A stretch of DNA of 64,000 nucleotides from Salinicoccus sp. YB14-2 (GTDB taxonomy: Bacteria > Bacillota > Bacilli > Staphylococcales > Salinicoccaceae), in NCBI RefSeq assembly GCF_001265075.1, contig NZ_LFKO01000002.1, positions 360,719-424,718 on the forward strand, given 5' to 3'. This document shows, piece after piece, positions 28,057-38,132 of the stretch. Below the pieces are notes generated by a model. It made no database searches. It was not told where the DNA came from and saw nothing but the letters and a program-made list of their open reading frames with translations. Made by a program: the position numbers and the translations under genes. Every line of letters starts with the position of its first letter. Positions within the stretch are counted from its first letter, which is position 1.

Positions 28057-31000
28057 TTAATCACCCTTAATTTCAGTTAATGATTCAAGCAGTTTCTGGT
28101 CTTCTTCATAATCACTTTCCTCTATTACAGGAAGCGGTTTTTTAAACTCCCGGCTAATGACGGTTTTCTGCTCATCAATATCTTTTTGAACTTTGTCCAA
28201 ATATTCAACTATCAATTGTTCCATTTCGGTGTTAAGTCCATTGATGTCCAGTGAACCGCTGATATGGCCGGCAAAATCCAGGAGGTTGTCCCTGAATGCC
28301 TTCTGATTATTTCGGGCCTGGTGAAGCTGTTTGCCGTACTTGCCGAACTCAGATACATCAACGGAGATTTTCGGTTCATCTTCAAGCTGTCGGTTGAATA
28401 CGAGTGTGTGCGTCGTATTGGCGGCACTCAGTCTTTCGTTATATTGTGTAATGTTTTGAATCATCAATTCTTCGGCTTGACGGTAGACCGTGTTGAACAC
28501 TGTACTGATTTCAATCGTCAGGAAATGTTCCAGTTCATTTTTAAGGAGCGATTCATTTTTAACCAGGTAATTTTTATCCTGAATGTCAGAAACAGTGATG
28601 AGCCCTTTTAAATAATCGTACAATTTCAGTTCAAACCGCTTATTGATGAACGACAACAATACATCGATCTCTTGGTGAAGATTGCTCTGAATGGTGTATG
28701 CACTGAAAGTTTCCAAGTCTCTCAGTACATTATGCCTGCCGGTCTCTATACGTGTGCGCTCAAGGTCTGCATTTTCATACTGCCGGATGTTGCTTTCGAT
28801 ATTTAATTTCAGCTGCTGTGCAGTTTCCCTGATGGACTGGACCTGCACATTGGAAGCGAGTTTATCAGTGATGTTCAGTATGTTCTCTTTCGCTTCATTG
28901 AACATGACGTCTTCTGAGTTGAGCGCGCGCTTACTTGACACAGGGAAAATCATATTGGTGATGCCGAGAGAAATCAAAGCGTTCGACATGTAGTCGATCA
29001 CCTGGTTTTTATCCGCTTCACTCCGCATCAAATCCACTGCATTGATAATGAATATAATCGGGAAGTCTTCACCTTTGATGGACTGTATATACTTTAAAAA
29101 CGCCTCATCGCTTCGTGAGAAAACATGATTGTAATACGAGACATAAATGATGAGATCACTGTCTGCAATGATGTTTCTTGTTTCCTTGGTGTGCCTCTGG
29201 TTGATTGAGTTGATGCCAGGTGAGTCAATCAAAGTATATTTATCGGTCATTTCATTCTCCAGTGAGACATATGCCTTATGGACGAATGTGGAATCTTCAT
29301 CGGAACTGACCATACTGATCAAACTGTCTGTATTTATTTTTATCTTCTTTCCGAGATTCGGTTGATATACATCATACTTGTTCAAAATGCCGTCCAGGAA
29401 AGGTTTGTATGTCTCCGGTACGTTTTGGCGTTCTTTTTTAATCCATTTGAAATAACCTTCCACTGAATCATGGCTCTGATTGGAGAGCATTTCGAGCGTA
29501 TCGATCAGGTCCTCCTCGGTTTTAAACTGCATTTCGCTTGATTCATTGTTGTTGATCTCTGTAATCGTTGCTGTAGTCGGGTTCGGACTCATGGCGAGAT
29601 GGGCTTTATTCAACAGGGCATTGATAAAAGTGGTCTTGCCCGCACTGAAACCGCCGAAGACACTGATGTTTGCCTTGCCTTTGTCGATGCGCTCGAGCTT
29701 ATCGCCGATGACTCTGTGGAAGTCGCTGTAACGTGCTTTGTCATCCAACTTTTCAATAACTTTATAATAATAATTGAGATCGACTCCGCCTTCATCGATG
29801 AATTTAAAGTCATCTGTCAAATTTTCTCTAGGCCCTGCAGTTTCTCTCTCCGCATCCAAGTTGACTTCTTCGGTCAGGTTCAGCTTATCGATCTCATCAT
29901 CCATATGGATATAGAAATGGCGGTAGCTCGTTGTTTCTATCGAGTTCTGCAAAGTGAGCAGTTTCAATATGTTTTCATATCTGTCCAGATTGTCATCCAG
30001 CTGTGACTGTGCTTTCAGTTCACCTGCATCCGACTTCTCCATCAATGAAAGATGGTCCATGACCACGTTTGACACATCGCTCACGATGTTCGCCTTGAAC
30101 TTATCCAAATAATTCAAAATAAACTGGTTGTTCAGGTGAGTAATCTCATCTTCGATCAGCAGCTCTTTATTGAATGCATATTTGAATGGTTTACCGGTCA
30201 GGCCGAGGCTGCCAAAAAAACTGTTGATCGGCGCATTGATTTCAGTTTTGAAAATGTTGTTCAAATGTTGTTCGATATCCGATTTCGACTCTCTGAGCAT
30301 TTCCGCTTCTTTTTTCTTCTTGCCGAACAGTCCCGGCACTTTGACTTCTCCAGCCATGATGTTTAAATAGTGGGTGATGGCACTTTTGACTTCATGAGGG
30401 AAGATATAACTGTCTCTCACAATCTTTTTTGCAGACTCTTTGACATGCGCATTCAACGCGGCTTCATCATTATGAAGGGATTCGATTTTCGATTTTTCTA
30501 TTTCCTGGTTCAGAAACTTGATATGACTTTTGACTGCATCGATATTATGTGTATCGATTTCTTCCGGGTTGCTTTCCAAACCGGCCAGTGCATCGCTTAA
30601 ATATTCCAACTGGCTGTTTTCAATCGTTTTGGTGATTCTGTTGAAATAATCATCCTGCAGTTTGTGCCGGTTTGTTTCAAGCTCATGTATGAAGGCTTTC
30701 AGATCACCGACCTGATTGTACGGCGATTCATAAATGCTTGTTGTGAATATGTCATGGAGGCTGATATTCCAGTCCTTCAATGTATTTTTTATTCTGAATA
30801 GGAAAGTATCCATCGAAATTTCCTGGTCATCATGTTTATCAATCTGATTGATGATCAGTATTAAAGGGATGCCCATCATCGACAATTCCTTCAGAAGGGC
30901 CATGTTGTGCTCACTTTCCACATGGTTGTATTCCACTGTGAAAAATATGAAGTCACTGTTAAGTAAAAAACGGTTCGTTGAGTCCCTGTGGCTGTCGGTG

Positions 31001-31431
31001 TTGGAATCGACACCCGGGGTATCCTGCAGTACTGTATTATTTTTAAAGTCATCGTGCTGGACATCGATATTGATCGCACTGATATCGATGTCCTTAGTAT
31101 TCAATGTGCGGAGTTCTTCATAATCCTTCACCGCAACGTATTGATACTGGTTTAAAAATGCACTGATTTCCGTATCATCCCCGATTTGCACCGCAACAGT
31201 GTGGCTTGTTGTCGGTACTGGAGAAGACGGCAGAATATCCTGTTCCAGCAAATAGTTAATCAATGAGGATTTCCCCGCAGAATAATGGCCGATGAATGAA
31301 AAGACCAGCTGGTCTTTATATGTTTTTAAAATCGCGTGGTCGATTTGAGACACAAGTGTATCATTCTGTGATTTGAGAATCTCTTTTTTCAGTTTGTATA
31401 GAACATTTAGTGTTTTTAATTCTTCGCTCAC
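28057..31431 (-). CDS. dynA: Dynamin family GTPase, two-module (DynA-like)
   Basis: 1124 residues, two dynamin units in one chain. First GTPase: P-loop GHYSAGKSS (about 47), G3 DTPGVDS, G4 NQIDKHD. Second: GGFSAGKTT (about 595), DSPGINS, NAVDLM. Long helical stalks follow each. B. subtilis DynA, of similar length, binds membranes, fuses them and protects against phage and membrane-damaging agents. GTG start at 31431. It lies between the THUMP methyltransferase and sulfurtransferase genes in a tight operon. Confidence 0.93.
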   Translation of the reverse strand: MSEELKTLNVLYKLKKEILKSQNDTLVSQIDHAILKTYKDQLVFSFIGHYSAGKSSLINYLLEQDILPSSPVPTTSHTVAVQIGDDTEISAFLNQYQYVAVKDYEELRTLNTKDIDISAINIDVQHDDFKNNTVLQDTPGVDSNTDSHRDSTNRFLLNSDFIFFTVEYNHVESEHNMALLKELSMMGIPLILIINQIDKHDDQEISMDTFLFRIKNTLKDWNISLHDIFTTSIYESPYNQVGDLKAFIHELETNRHKLQDDYFNRITKTIENSQLEYLSDALAGLESNPEEIDTHNIDAVKSHIKFLNQEIEKSKIESLHNDEAALNAHVKESAKKIVRDSYIFPHEVKSAITHYLNIMAGEVKVPGLFGKKKKEAEMLRESKSDIEQHLNNIFKTEINAPINSFFGSLGLTGKPFKYAFNKELLIEDEITHLNNQFILNYLDKFKANIVSDVSNVVMDHLSLMEKSDAGELKAQSQLDDNLDRYENILKLLTLQNSIETTSYRHFYIHMDDEIDKLNLTEEVNLDAERETAGPRENLTDDFKFIDEGGVDLNYYYKVIEKLDDKARYSDFHRVIGDKLERIDKGKANISVFGGFSAGKTTFINALLNKAHLAMSPNPTTATITEINNNESSEMQFKTEEDLIDTLEMLSNQSHDSVEGYFKWIKKERQNVPETYKPFLDGILNKYDVYQPNLGKKIKINTDSLISMVSSDEDSTFVHKAYVSLENEMTDKYTLIDSPGINSINQRHTKETRNIIADSDLIIYVSYYNHVFSRSDEAFLKYIQSIKGEDFPIIFIINAVDLMRSEADKNQVIDYMSNALISLGITNMIFPVSSKRALNSEDVMFNEAKENILNITDKLASNVQVQSIRETAQQLKLNIESNIRQYENADLERTRIETGRHNVLRDLETFSAYTIQSNLHQEIDVLLSFINKRFELKLYDYLKGLITVSDIQDKNYLVKNESLLKNELEHFLTIEISTVFNTVYRQAEELMIQNITQYNERLSAANTTHTLVFNRQLEDEPKISVDVSEFGKYGKQLHQARNNQKAFRDNLLDFAGHISGSLDINGLNTEMEQLIVEYLDKVQKDIDEQKTVISREFKKPLPVIEESDYEEDQKLLESLTEIKGD

Positions 31432-31434
31432 TGT

Positions 31435-32556
31435 TTACCGCTTCCCCCAATATTGATAAAAAGTCGTTTCGATATAACCATTGAACAGTTTTCTGCGTTT
31501 AGTCGCCTTTTTACCGACAATATGTTCAAATTCCTTGTTGGATGTCATTAGATACACACTCATATCCGGGTGTCTTGACATCATTTCCCCGACTTTCTCA
31601 TACATTGCCTCCACTTCTTTTGCTTCACCGATACGTTCTCCGTACGGCGGATTCGTCACCAGCTGTACATTGTCATGTGAAACCGATAAGTCGTGAATAT
31701 CCGTAATCGCAAGTTTGATATTATCCTGCAGGCCGATTTCCAGAATATTCGTTTTTGCGACCTCGATCATATGCGGATCGATATCTGATGCGTGGATGGT
31801 AACCTCTTTATCATAGAGTGCTTCCTCTTCAAGTTTCATCCGTGTCTCTTCCCACAGTTCCTCAGGAATAATATCCCAGCTTTCACTGTCAAAAGTGCGG
31901 TTTGCGCCAGGTGCAATGTTGAGTGCCATGAGTGCCGCTTCAATCGCGATGGTGCCGGAACCGGCGAATGGATCGTACAAAGGCTTTGTCCCGTCGTAAT
32001 TGGCAAGTTTCAGCATGCTCGCAGCAAGCGTCTCCTTAATCGGTGCCTCGCCCTGCTCTCTTCTGTATCCTCTCTTATGGAGTGCATCCCCACTTGTATC
32101 AATCGTGAGGACCGCACGGTCTTTCAGAATATTGATGTCGACTTTATAGCGTGCACCGGTTTCACTCAGCTTGCCGCTTAAGCTGAATGCATCTTTTAAA
32201 TGTTCAACGATCGCTTTTTTTACGATACGCTGAACGTCCGGCACACTGTATAAAGTGGATTTGTGGGATCGTCCCGTGACCGGGAATTCCGCATCCGGTC
32301 CGAGAATGTCCGACCACGGCAGCGCCTTCGTCATTTCAAACAGATCATCGAACGTATCCACATTGAAGTCGCCGATGATGATTCTGAAACGGTCTGCTGT
32401 GCGCATCATTAAGTTCGCTTTTACAATTGCCGTTTCATCACCGTCAAAATACACACGGCCGTTTTCAAGTGTGGTTTCATAACCGAGTGTCTCAATTTCA
32501 TTCGCAACGACTTTTTCAAGACCCATGGGGGTGTTTGCAAGCATTTTAAAATTCAT
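31435..32556 (-). CDS. THUMP-domain class I RNA methyltransferase (YpsC/RlmL-type)
   Basis: 373 residues. N-terminal ferredoxin-like and THUMP domains (to about 155) are followed by a Rossmann methyltransferase with YDPFAGSGTIAIEA (SAM site) and the catalytic TNPPYGERIG. It resembles the N-terminal half of E. coli RlmL, which makes m2G in 23S rRNA. Strong GGAGG precedes the ATG. It sits beside rnpB and gpsB, as in Bacillus. Confidence 0.92.
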   Translation of the reverse strand: MNFKMLANTPMGLEKVVANEIETLGYETTLENGRVYFDGDETAIVKANLMMRTADRFRIIIGDFNVDTFDDLFEMTKALPWSDILGPDAEFPVTGRSHKSTLYSVPDVQRIVKKAIVEHLKDAFSLSGKLSETGARYKVDINILKDRAVLTIDTSGDALHKRGYRREQGEAPIKETLAASMLKLANYDGTKPLYDPFAGSGTIAIEAALMALNIAPGANRTFDSESWDIIPEELWEETRMKLEEEALYDKEVTIHASDIDPHMIEVAKTNILEIGLQDNIKLAITDIHDLSVSHDNVQLVTNPPYGERIGEAKEVEAMYEKVGEMMSRHPDMSVYLMTSNKEFEHIVGKKATKRRKLFNGYIETTFYQYWGKR

Positions 32557-32608
32557 AATTTATCCTCCGACTTACTGTTTTATATTGCGTCAGTCTCATT
32601 ATATAAAA

Positions 32609-32640
32609 TAAAAGCTCTCCATCAAAATGGAGAGCTTGTC
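32609..32640 (-). terminator. Terminator of rnpB
   Basis: AAGCTCTCCAT and ATGGAGAGCTT form an 11-bp stem around a 4-nt loop, followed by TTTATTTT on the minus strand, directly after the RNase P RNA. Confidence 0.92.
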
Positions 32641-33050
32641 TCTAGTCCGGTATCTCTGTAAGCCATGTTCTGTCCCGCTGTGCTGCAGACGTGTACTAGT
32701 CACACTCGCACATTGGTGATAATCATCTGTCTATATTACATTTGTAATATCTCTCTTTGGGTTGAATTCCCGGCAGAGAGTGCTCCTACCTTGTTTGGAT
32801 TGCTCACTCGAGGGGTTTACCGCGTTCCACCTTATTACTTTCATAATAATCTCGTCTCTGTGGCACTTTATAGTTAGTCTGACCTTATATTGATACTTAG
32901 GTCATTTCACTGCCGTCAGCCGTTATTCACGAACTGCCCTGACTTATTGTTTCATCAGGCACGAACACTACGCCCGTCTCAGGTGCGTGTGAGCATGGAC
33001 TTTCCTCTATACCTTTAAAGATATAGCGATTATCCGAGATACCGAATTCA
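32641..33050 (-). ncRNA. rnpB: RNase P RNA (type B)
   Basis: The ribozyme subunit of RNase P, which matures tRNA 5' ends. On the minus strand the conserved GAGGAAAGTCCATGCTC, CGTAGTGTTCGTGCC, GCTGACGGCAG, GGTAAACCCCTCGAG and CATGGCTTACAG blocks appear in order. The ends pair as helix P1 (GGTATCTC with GAGATACC). Length near 400 nt and the gene order gpsB-rnpB-ypsC match Bacillus. The ends are approximate. This fills the longest stretch without a protein gene in the window. Confidence 0.96.
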
Positions 33051-33051
33051 T

Positions 33052-33378
33052 TTAATTTACTTTTGATTGACCAAAGACTTTCTTTTCTAAGCTTGACAAT
33101 CTTTTCAAAATATCAATTTGATGATTTTGACTTTGGTTTTCCTGGGAACGGGAATTAGTTGCGACCCGGATCCTCAAATCCTCGACTTCTTTTTTCAAGC
33201 GAGCATTTTCCTCTTCCAACCGTTTCAAATTATTATTCATGTCTGACATCTTTTGATAGTCACTGATGACATCATCAAGGAAGCTGTCCACTTCGATGGG
33301 TTTAAAACCTCTGACCGACTTCTCGAACTCTTTTTCAAAAATGTCTTTTGCGGACAATTTTAAAGTCGTTTCACTCAT
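33052..33378 (-). CDS. gpsB: Cell division protein GpsB
   Basis: 108 residues, a DivIVA-like coiled-coil protein that links cell division to penicillin-binding proteins. The N-terminal domain has [20 protein letters not shown] and [13 protein letters not shown], followed by a coiled coil (45-70), a Ser/Gln/Asn linker and a C-terminal helix [13 protein letters not shown]. It lies directly upstream of rnpB and 11 bases from ypsA. Confidence 0.95.
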   Translation of the reverse strand: MSETTLKLSAKDIFEKEFEKSVRGFKPIEVDSFLDDVISDYQKMSDMNNNLKRLEEENARLKKEVEDLRIRVATNSRSQENQSQNHQIDILKRLSSLEKKVFGQSKVN

Positions 33379-33389
33379 TGCCTCACCTC

Positions 33390-33932
33390 TTAATTATCAA
33401 ACCTAGAATCAATATAACTGTTTATCTCATCAAATTGTATTCTTTCAATATTATAAGGATTTTCTTCGAGGAATTCAAGTATTTGATTATAAAGAAAACG
33501 GACTTTCGATTCGGCCGCCTCATCATATACGATGATTGCCCCATCGGTGTTGGAAATCAGAAAACGGTTGATGTGTTTAAACATGCCTGGATTGCTGTAC
33601 GGTTTTTTGTATATATAATCTTTGAAATCTGAATTTGACAGCACAGACTGAAGAACCAGCTGGTCATTTTCATTGAACCGCTCATCATACTGGTAAAACG
33701 GCATCAGTATGCCAAGCTTAACATCATAATTGTCTTTTTTCAGCTCGATGATCTCTTCAGCGGCATAAAGTTCTATACCGGTGTTGCCCTGGATAATGAA
33801 CCATTCTGCCCCTTCATCAATATATTCAAGCAGTTTTGACCGGATAAAAGCCTTCAGTACCTTCACTTCATCCTGGTCCGATTTGAATATGCCTAATTCA
33901 TACGGTCGGTAGCCGCTGACCAGTATTCTCAC
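33390..33932 (-). CDS. ypsA: YpsA family protein (SLOG domain, DUF1273)
   Basis: About 180 residues with a Rossmann-like SLOG fold: [14 protein letters not shown] at the start, [15 protein letters not shown] in the middle and GAIIVYDEA near the end. YpsA has been reported to affect cell division in B. subtilis and S. aureus; its ligand is not known. The start is GTG at 33932, overlapping the yppE stop (GTGA) with AGAGGG upstream. Confidence 0.9.
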   Translation of the reverse strand: MRILVSGYRPYELGIFKSDQDEVKVLKAFIRSKLLEYIDEGAEWFIIQGNTGIELYAAEEIIELKKDNYDVKLGILMPFYQYDERFNENDQLVLQSVLSNSDFKDYIYKKPYSNPGMFKHINRFLISNTDGAIIVYDEAAESKVRFLYNQILEFLEENPYNIERIQFDEINSYIDSRFDN

Positions 33933-34255
33933 ATCAATCCCTCTTCCTTTGCATGTTTCAGCCAAAGGTTGATGAATTTATACTTCTCGTAGAAATGCCG
34001 CTCCCGGAATCCGGAAGTATGGCATGCCATCAACAGTTCCATCAATTCGTCTGACGCCTTTTCCCTTGTGCCGTCGTGGAATCTTGCATCCGTCTCGAAG
34101 TTCAATATGTTTGAGGCGAGATCTTTATTTTCTTCTAAAAATGGTTCAATCTCATTTTCAAAATCGAATTCATATCCGTCCAGTGCTTTATGGTACCTTT
34201 CATAAATAGCGTCCATTAATTGAACATACTCGCTGTTAGTATGATTACTTGACAA
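33929..34255 (-). CDS. yppE: YppE family protein (DUF1798)
   Basis: About 108 residues, all-helical. The YHKALDGYEFDFENEIEPF and CHTSGFRERHFYEKYK segments fit the DUF1798/YppE family. The TTG at 34255 is preferred as start because AGGAG is about 9 bases upstream; a GTG three codons earlier is too close. Function unknown. It is divergent from recU. Confidence 0.8.
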   Translation of the reverse strand: MSSNHTNSEYVQLMDAIYERYHKALDGYEFDFENEIEPFLEENKDLASNILNFETDARFHDGTREKASDELMELLMACHTSGFRERHFYEKYKFINLWLKHAKEEGLM

Positions 34256-34347
34256 AAATGTCACACTCCTTATAATAATTCATTGGTTTATTCGATGCTT
34301 ATTAATGTATAATATTATGACATATATTATAATGAAAGGCGATGTAC

Positions 34348-34959
34348 ATGAAGTATCCGAAAGGTATTAAGCCAAGACAGTACTTTAACAGCCGCAAATC
34401 AAAACCTGACAACAGAGTAAAATACGGTCAGCGTGGCATGACTCTTGAAAAGGATCTGGATATAACGAATAATTACTACTTGCAGACGTCCCGAGCGGTC
34501 ATCCATAAAAAGCCGACGCCGGTTCAGATTGTCAATGTCGACTATCCTTCGAGAAATAAGGCGAAGATTGATGAAGCTTATTTTAAAACACCGTCGACAA
34601 GTGACTATAATGGCATTTATAAAGCCAGATATATTGACTTTGAAGCAAAAGAGACGAAGAATAAAACGCGTTTCCCTTTTATAAATATCCATGCCCATCA
34701 GGTGGATCATATGAAGCAGTGTTATGAACACGGCGGTATCGTATTTCTTATTATCCGCTTTTCCAGCCTTGATGAGACTTACTTGATGCCATTCGGAATA
34801 TTTTTGATACATTGGGAGAATTATCTTGGAGGAGACCGCAAATCCATTGCCTATGATGATATTAAATCAGGCAGTTACATACTTAAACAGGGTATGAATC
34901 CACGCATCGACTATTTGACTGCGGTGGATGAAATTTATTTTCGGAATGGAGAATTTTAA
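34348..34959 (+). CDS. recU: Holliday junction resolvase RecU
   Basis: About 203 residues; resolves Holliday junctions in recombination and repair in Firmicutes. Nuclease motif residues appear in GMTLEKDLDITNNYYL, the catalytic Asp of AKIDEAYF and the E-x-K of YIDFEAKETKN; HQVDHMKQCYEHGGI is also conserved. Preferred start is ATG 34348, with AAAGG about 8 bases upstream; another ATG lies two codons earlier. Its stop overlaps the pbp2 start (TAATG), the same recU-pbp2 order as in S. aureus. Confidence 0.95.
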   Translation: MKYPKGIKPRQYFNSRKSKPDNRVKYGQRGMTLEKDLDITNNYYLQTSRAVIHKKPTPVQIVNVDYPSRNKAKIDEAYFKTPSTSDYNGIYKARYIDFEAKETKNKTRFPFINIHAHQVDHMKQCYEHGGIVFLIIRFSSLDETYLMPFGIFLIHWENYLGGDRKSIAYDDIKSGSYILKQGMNPRIDYLTAVDEIYFRNGEF

Positions 34960-37424
34960 TGAAAGATAACTATAAACGAAGTACCGGGTCAAAACAATCC
35001 CGGGAAAAGCGAGGCAGTAAAGAGAAGCTGAGTAAAAAATCAATAATCAAAAGAATCATCATATTTACGGTTCTGATCGGTCTTGTTTTTTTAGTACTTG
35101 GTTCAATGCTCTTTGCCTACTACGCTTCCAGGGCACCCGCGTTCAGTGATGAAAAATTGAGGGACCCGGTACCCGCGCAGATATATGACCGCAATGATGA
35201 ACTCGTCACCACGGTCTATCAGGGCCAAAAGCGGGAACTCGTCGATATAGAAGACGTGCCGGATCATGTCATCGATGCGGTATTGGCGGTCGAAGACAAC
35301 CGGTTTTATGAACACGGCGCCATCGATTTCTGGAGACTCGGCTCTGCTGTTCTCAGCAACGTCATTGACGGCTTTGGTTCCGAAGGTGCCAGTACAATCA
35401 CCCAGCAGGTGGTTAAACGGACATTTTTGACTGACGATAAGTCGCTAGAGAGAAAAGCACAGGAAGCGTATCTTGCCTATAGATTGGAACAGGAATATTC
35501 CAAAGATGAAATACTGGAAATGTATTTGAACAAAATCTATTATTCCGACGGCATATACGGCATCAGAACAGCAAGCCTGTATTATTTCGACAAGGAACTC
35601 GATGAACTGAACCTGGCGGAGTCCGCGTACCTTGCAGGTCTGACCCAGCTGCCGAACAGGTACAATCTGTATGTGGAAGACAACCGCGGGACAGACAGGG
35701 CACAGATTGTTCTCAGACTGATGAACGAACATGAGCGCATCACTCCGGAACAGTACGAGGAAGCACAGAATCATGACTTATACTCGAATCTTATTAACCG
35801 CAGCGATGATGAAAGAGCATCTACCGAACCCGAAGATCCGGAGTACGCTTCATACATCAACTTCATCAAAAATGAAATTTCACAGCATGACAGTTTCAGC
35901 GACAGGGATATCAGTGAGTTGATGGCTAGCGGCATTCAGGTCTATACAAATATGGATGCCAATGTTCAGAGAAATCTGCAGGATTTGACGGATAACAGGG
36001 AATATTATTACAATCCGAAATTTCAGGATGATGCATTTGATATTTCGTCCACTGTTCTAGATACGCAGTCAGGCGAGCTCGTGGCAATTTCCGGCGGCCG
36101 TGACTACCAGGAAGTCGTCGATCACAACCAGGCGCTGGTCCCCAAAAATACCGGCTCCACGATGAAGCCTTTCCTCTCTTACGGCCCGGCGATCGAAGAA
36201 CTTGAGTGGCGTACGGATCAGACCATCGATGATGAATACGAATATTCACCGGAAGGATTTGACCAGATCAGCATATATAACTACGATATGCAGGATCACG
36301 GACAGGTCACCATGCGCAATGCACTCAGCAGAAGTTACAACATTCCGGCGGTAAAGGCATATGAAACAGTCAAGGATGAAACCAATGACAGTACACCGGA
36401 AGAATTTTCATCACAAGTCGGACTGGATTATTCGAATAAAAATGAAGGTGACTATGATGTGTCTTTCAACGATGTACTCGGTGGTAACCAATCTGCCTTT
36501 ACACCGCTGCAGATGGCTGAGGCATATTCAACACTCGGCAATAACGGAGAGTATAATGAAGCTCACGCTGTGAGACATATCGTGACCAACGACGGAGATA
36601 CAGTGGAATTTGAACACGAGTCGCATCAGGCGATGGAAGACTATACAGCCTATATGCTTACAGACATGCTGAAGGATACATTCCAGCCTTACGGAAGTGC
36701 AGATTACATTTCCATGGACGGCTTAAATATTGCAGCAAAAACCGGTACGACTTCATATTCAAGAGAATTGCGTGAAGAACAGAACCTGCCGGACAATGCG
36801 GCGAAAGATGCCTGGATTGTCGGTTACACTCCTGAATATACCATGAGTGTCTGGACAGGATTCAATACGACGACTGATGGCGGTGAAACATCGTTTGTCG
36901 GTACAGATGAACACATTACGCCGCAGTGGTTCTTCAGAGATATCATGCAGACAATCAGTACGTATAACGGTCAGGACTTCGAACAGCCTGAAAGTGTCGT
37001 CAGACTGAGCAACGGTGAACTCGCTGTTCAGGGCAGTGAAGATATTGAGCAGTATGAATCCCAGGGAGAGTCTTCAAACGGTTCTGACACCGGTTCAGAT
37101 GACTCAGGCGGCTGGAACTGGTACTGGAACAGCGACGACAGCGAAAGCGGAAATGATACATCCGAAGAAAACTATAATGAAGCGGAAGAGGAAACTCCAG
37201 TCACCGGAGAAGATCCGAATACAGAAGAAGAGAATGTTACCGAAGAGCCGGTTCAGGAGACCAATCCTGACGAAAGCAGCGGCAGCGAAGAAGAAGCAGT
37301 TGAAGAGTCACAGAACAGCACAGACGAAACAGAGACTGAAACAGAAGGAACCGAGCCGGAGGAACCGGCAGAACCTGAAAGTAACGGTGACACTACTGAA
37401 GAAGCGGAAGATGATGCAGCATAA
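34959..37424 (+). CDS. pbp2: Class A penicillin-binding protein (PBP2/PBP1-type)
   Basis: 821 residues, bifunctional peptidoglycan synthase. A basic cytoplasmic head and a membrane segment (about 31-53) come first. The GT51 domain shows AVEDNRFYEHGAIDFW and GASTITQQVVKRTF. The transpeptidase has STMKP (active Ser, about residue 397), the SRSYN triad and KTGTT (about 598). From about residue 701 to the end is a 121-residue tail with 45 Asp/Glu and no Lys or Arg, including a WNWYW patch; this would lie in the cell wall. Coupled to recU by a TAATG overlap and ended by a strong hairpin. Confidence 0.95.
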   Translation: MKDNYKRSTGSKQSREKRGSKEKLSKKSIIKRIIIFTVLIGLVFLVLGSMLFAYYASRAPAFSDEKLRDPVPAQIYDRNDELVTTVYQGQKRELVDIEDVPDHVIDAVLAVEDNRFYEHGAIDFWRLGSAVLSNVIDGFGSEGASTITQQVVKRTFLTDDKSLERKAQEAYLAYRLEQEYSKDEILEMYLNKIYYSDGIYGIRTASLYYFDKELDELNLAESAYLAGLTQLPNRYNLYVEDNRGTDRAQIVLRLMNEHERITPEQYEEAQNHDLYSNLINRSDDERASTEPEDPEYASYINFIKNEISQHDSFSDRDISELMASGIQVYTNMDANVQRNLQDLTDNREYYYNPKFQDDAFDISSTVLDTQSGELVAISGGRDYQEVVDHNQALVPKNTGSTMKPFLSYGPAIEELEWRTDQTIDDEYEYSPEGFDQISIYNYDMQDHGQVTMRNALSRSYNIPAVKAYETVKDETNDSTPEEFSSQVGLDYSNKNEGDYDVSFNDVLGGNQSAFTPLQMAEAYSTLGNNGEYNEAHAVRHIVTNDGDTVEFEHESHQAMEDYTAYMLTDMLKDTFQPYGSADYISMDGLNIAAKTGTTSYSRELREEQNLPDNAAKDAWIVGYTPEYTMSVWTGFNTTTDGGETSFVGTDEHITPQWFFRDIMQTISTYNGQDFEQPESVVRLSNGELAVQGSEDIEQYESQGESSNGSDTGSDDSGGWNWYWNSDDSESGNDTSEENYNEAEEETPVTGEDPNTEEENVTEEPVQETNPDESSGSEEEAVEESQNSTDETETETEGTEPEEPAEPESNGDTTEEAEDDAA

Positions 37425-37427
37425 TAT

Positions 37428-37472
37428 AAAAGGTCCAAATTCTGTCATTGAACAGAATTTGGACCTTTTTCA
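37428..37472. terminator. Bidirectional terminator between pbp2 and nth
   Basis: AAAAGGTCCAAATTCTGT and ACAGAATTTGGACCTTTT form a very long perfect stem between convergent genes, with A- and T-runs on both sides. Confidence 0.93.
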
Positions 37473-38132
37473 TTTCTCTTCTTTCAGTTTTCTTTTCATC
37501 CTTTTCTGTCCTTCTCTGCAGTCATCCAGTAAAGGGCAAGTCTCACATTTCGGTGTTCTTGCGAGACAGTGGTACCTTCCAAAGAAAATCAGCTGGTGAT
37601 GGGCCTTACTCCATCTGTCTTCCGGTATTTTCTTCATCAATGTCTCTTCGACCTGGGTGACATTGTCTTTGTACCTGGCAATCCCCAGCCTTTTGCTTAC
37701 CCGTTCAACATGAGTGTCGACAGCGATTCTCGGTACATCAAATGCAACAGAAAGCACGACATTCGCCGTCTTACGTCCCACACCTGCAAGACTCACAAGA
37801 TCTTCGTAATTATCAGGGACTACCCCATCAAATTTATCAATTAAATCCCGGCATAATTTCTGGATATTTTTTGCTTTGTTTCTGAACAGTCCGATTGTAC
37901 GTATATCATCCTGGACTTCTTCGAGCGGCACTGCCACATAATCTTCAGGTGTCTTGTATTTTTTGAACAGACTTTTAGTCACTTTATTGACGTGGTTGTC
38001 CGTCGCCTGTGCTGACAACAGTACAGCGATGGTCAGCTCAAATGTGTTATCGTGATTCAGTTCCGCTTCGGCATCCGGGAACATTGAGTCGATAACATCC
38101 AGCATTTCAACAGTCTTTTTACCACTAATCAT
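37470..38132 (-). CDS. nth: Endonuclease III
   Basis: 220 residues; a DNA glycosylase/AP lyase that removes oxidised pyrimidines. The helix-hairpin-helix LAGVGRKTANVVL with catalytic Lys, the Asp in VDTHVERVSKRLG and the iron-sulfur cluster CLARTPKCETCPLLDDC are all present. It overlaps the dnaD end by 8 bases, the dnaD-nth order of Firmicutes. Confidence 0.96.
   Translation of the reverse strand: MISGKKTVEMLDVIDSMFPDAEAELNHDNTFELTIAVLLSAQATDNHVNKVTKSLFKKYKTPEDYVAVPLEEVQDDIRTIGLFRNKAKNIQKLCRDLIDKFDGVVPDNYEDLVSLAGVGRKTANVVLSVAFDVPRIAVDTHVERVSKRLGIARYKDNVTQVEETLMKKIPEDRWSKAHHQLIFFGRYHCLARTPKCETCPLLDDCREGQKRMKRKLKEEK

Noticed and set aside
34265-34345. Divergent promoters for recU and yppE
   Set aside because: TATAAT-like boxes are frequent in this very AT-rich gap, and no -35 at proper spacing stands out on either strand.
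36000-36249. Frames antisense to pbp2, odhA, aroA and other large genes
   Set aside because: They lack ribosome sites and known domains and fall in frames opposite well-conserved proteins; shadows of coding bias.
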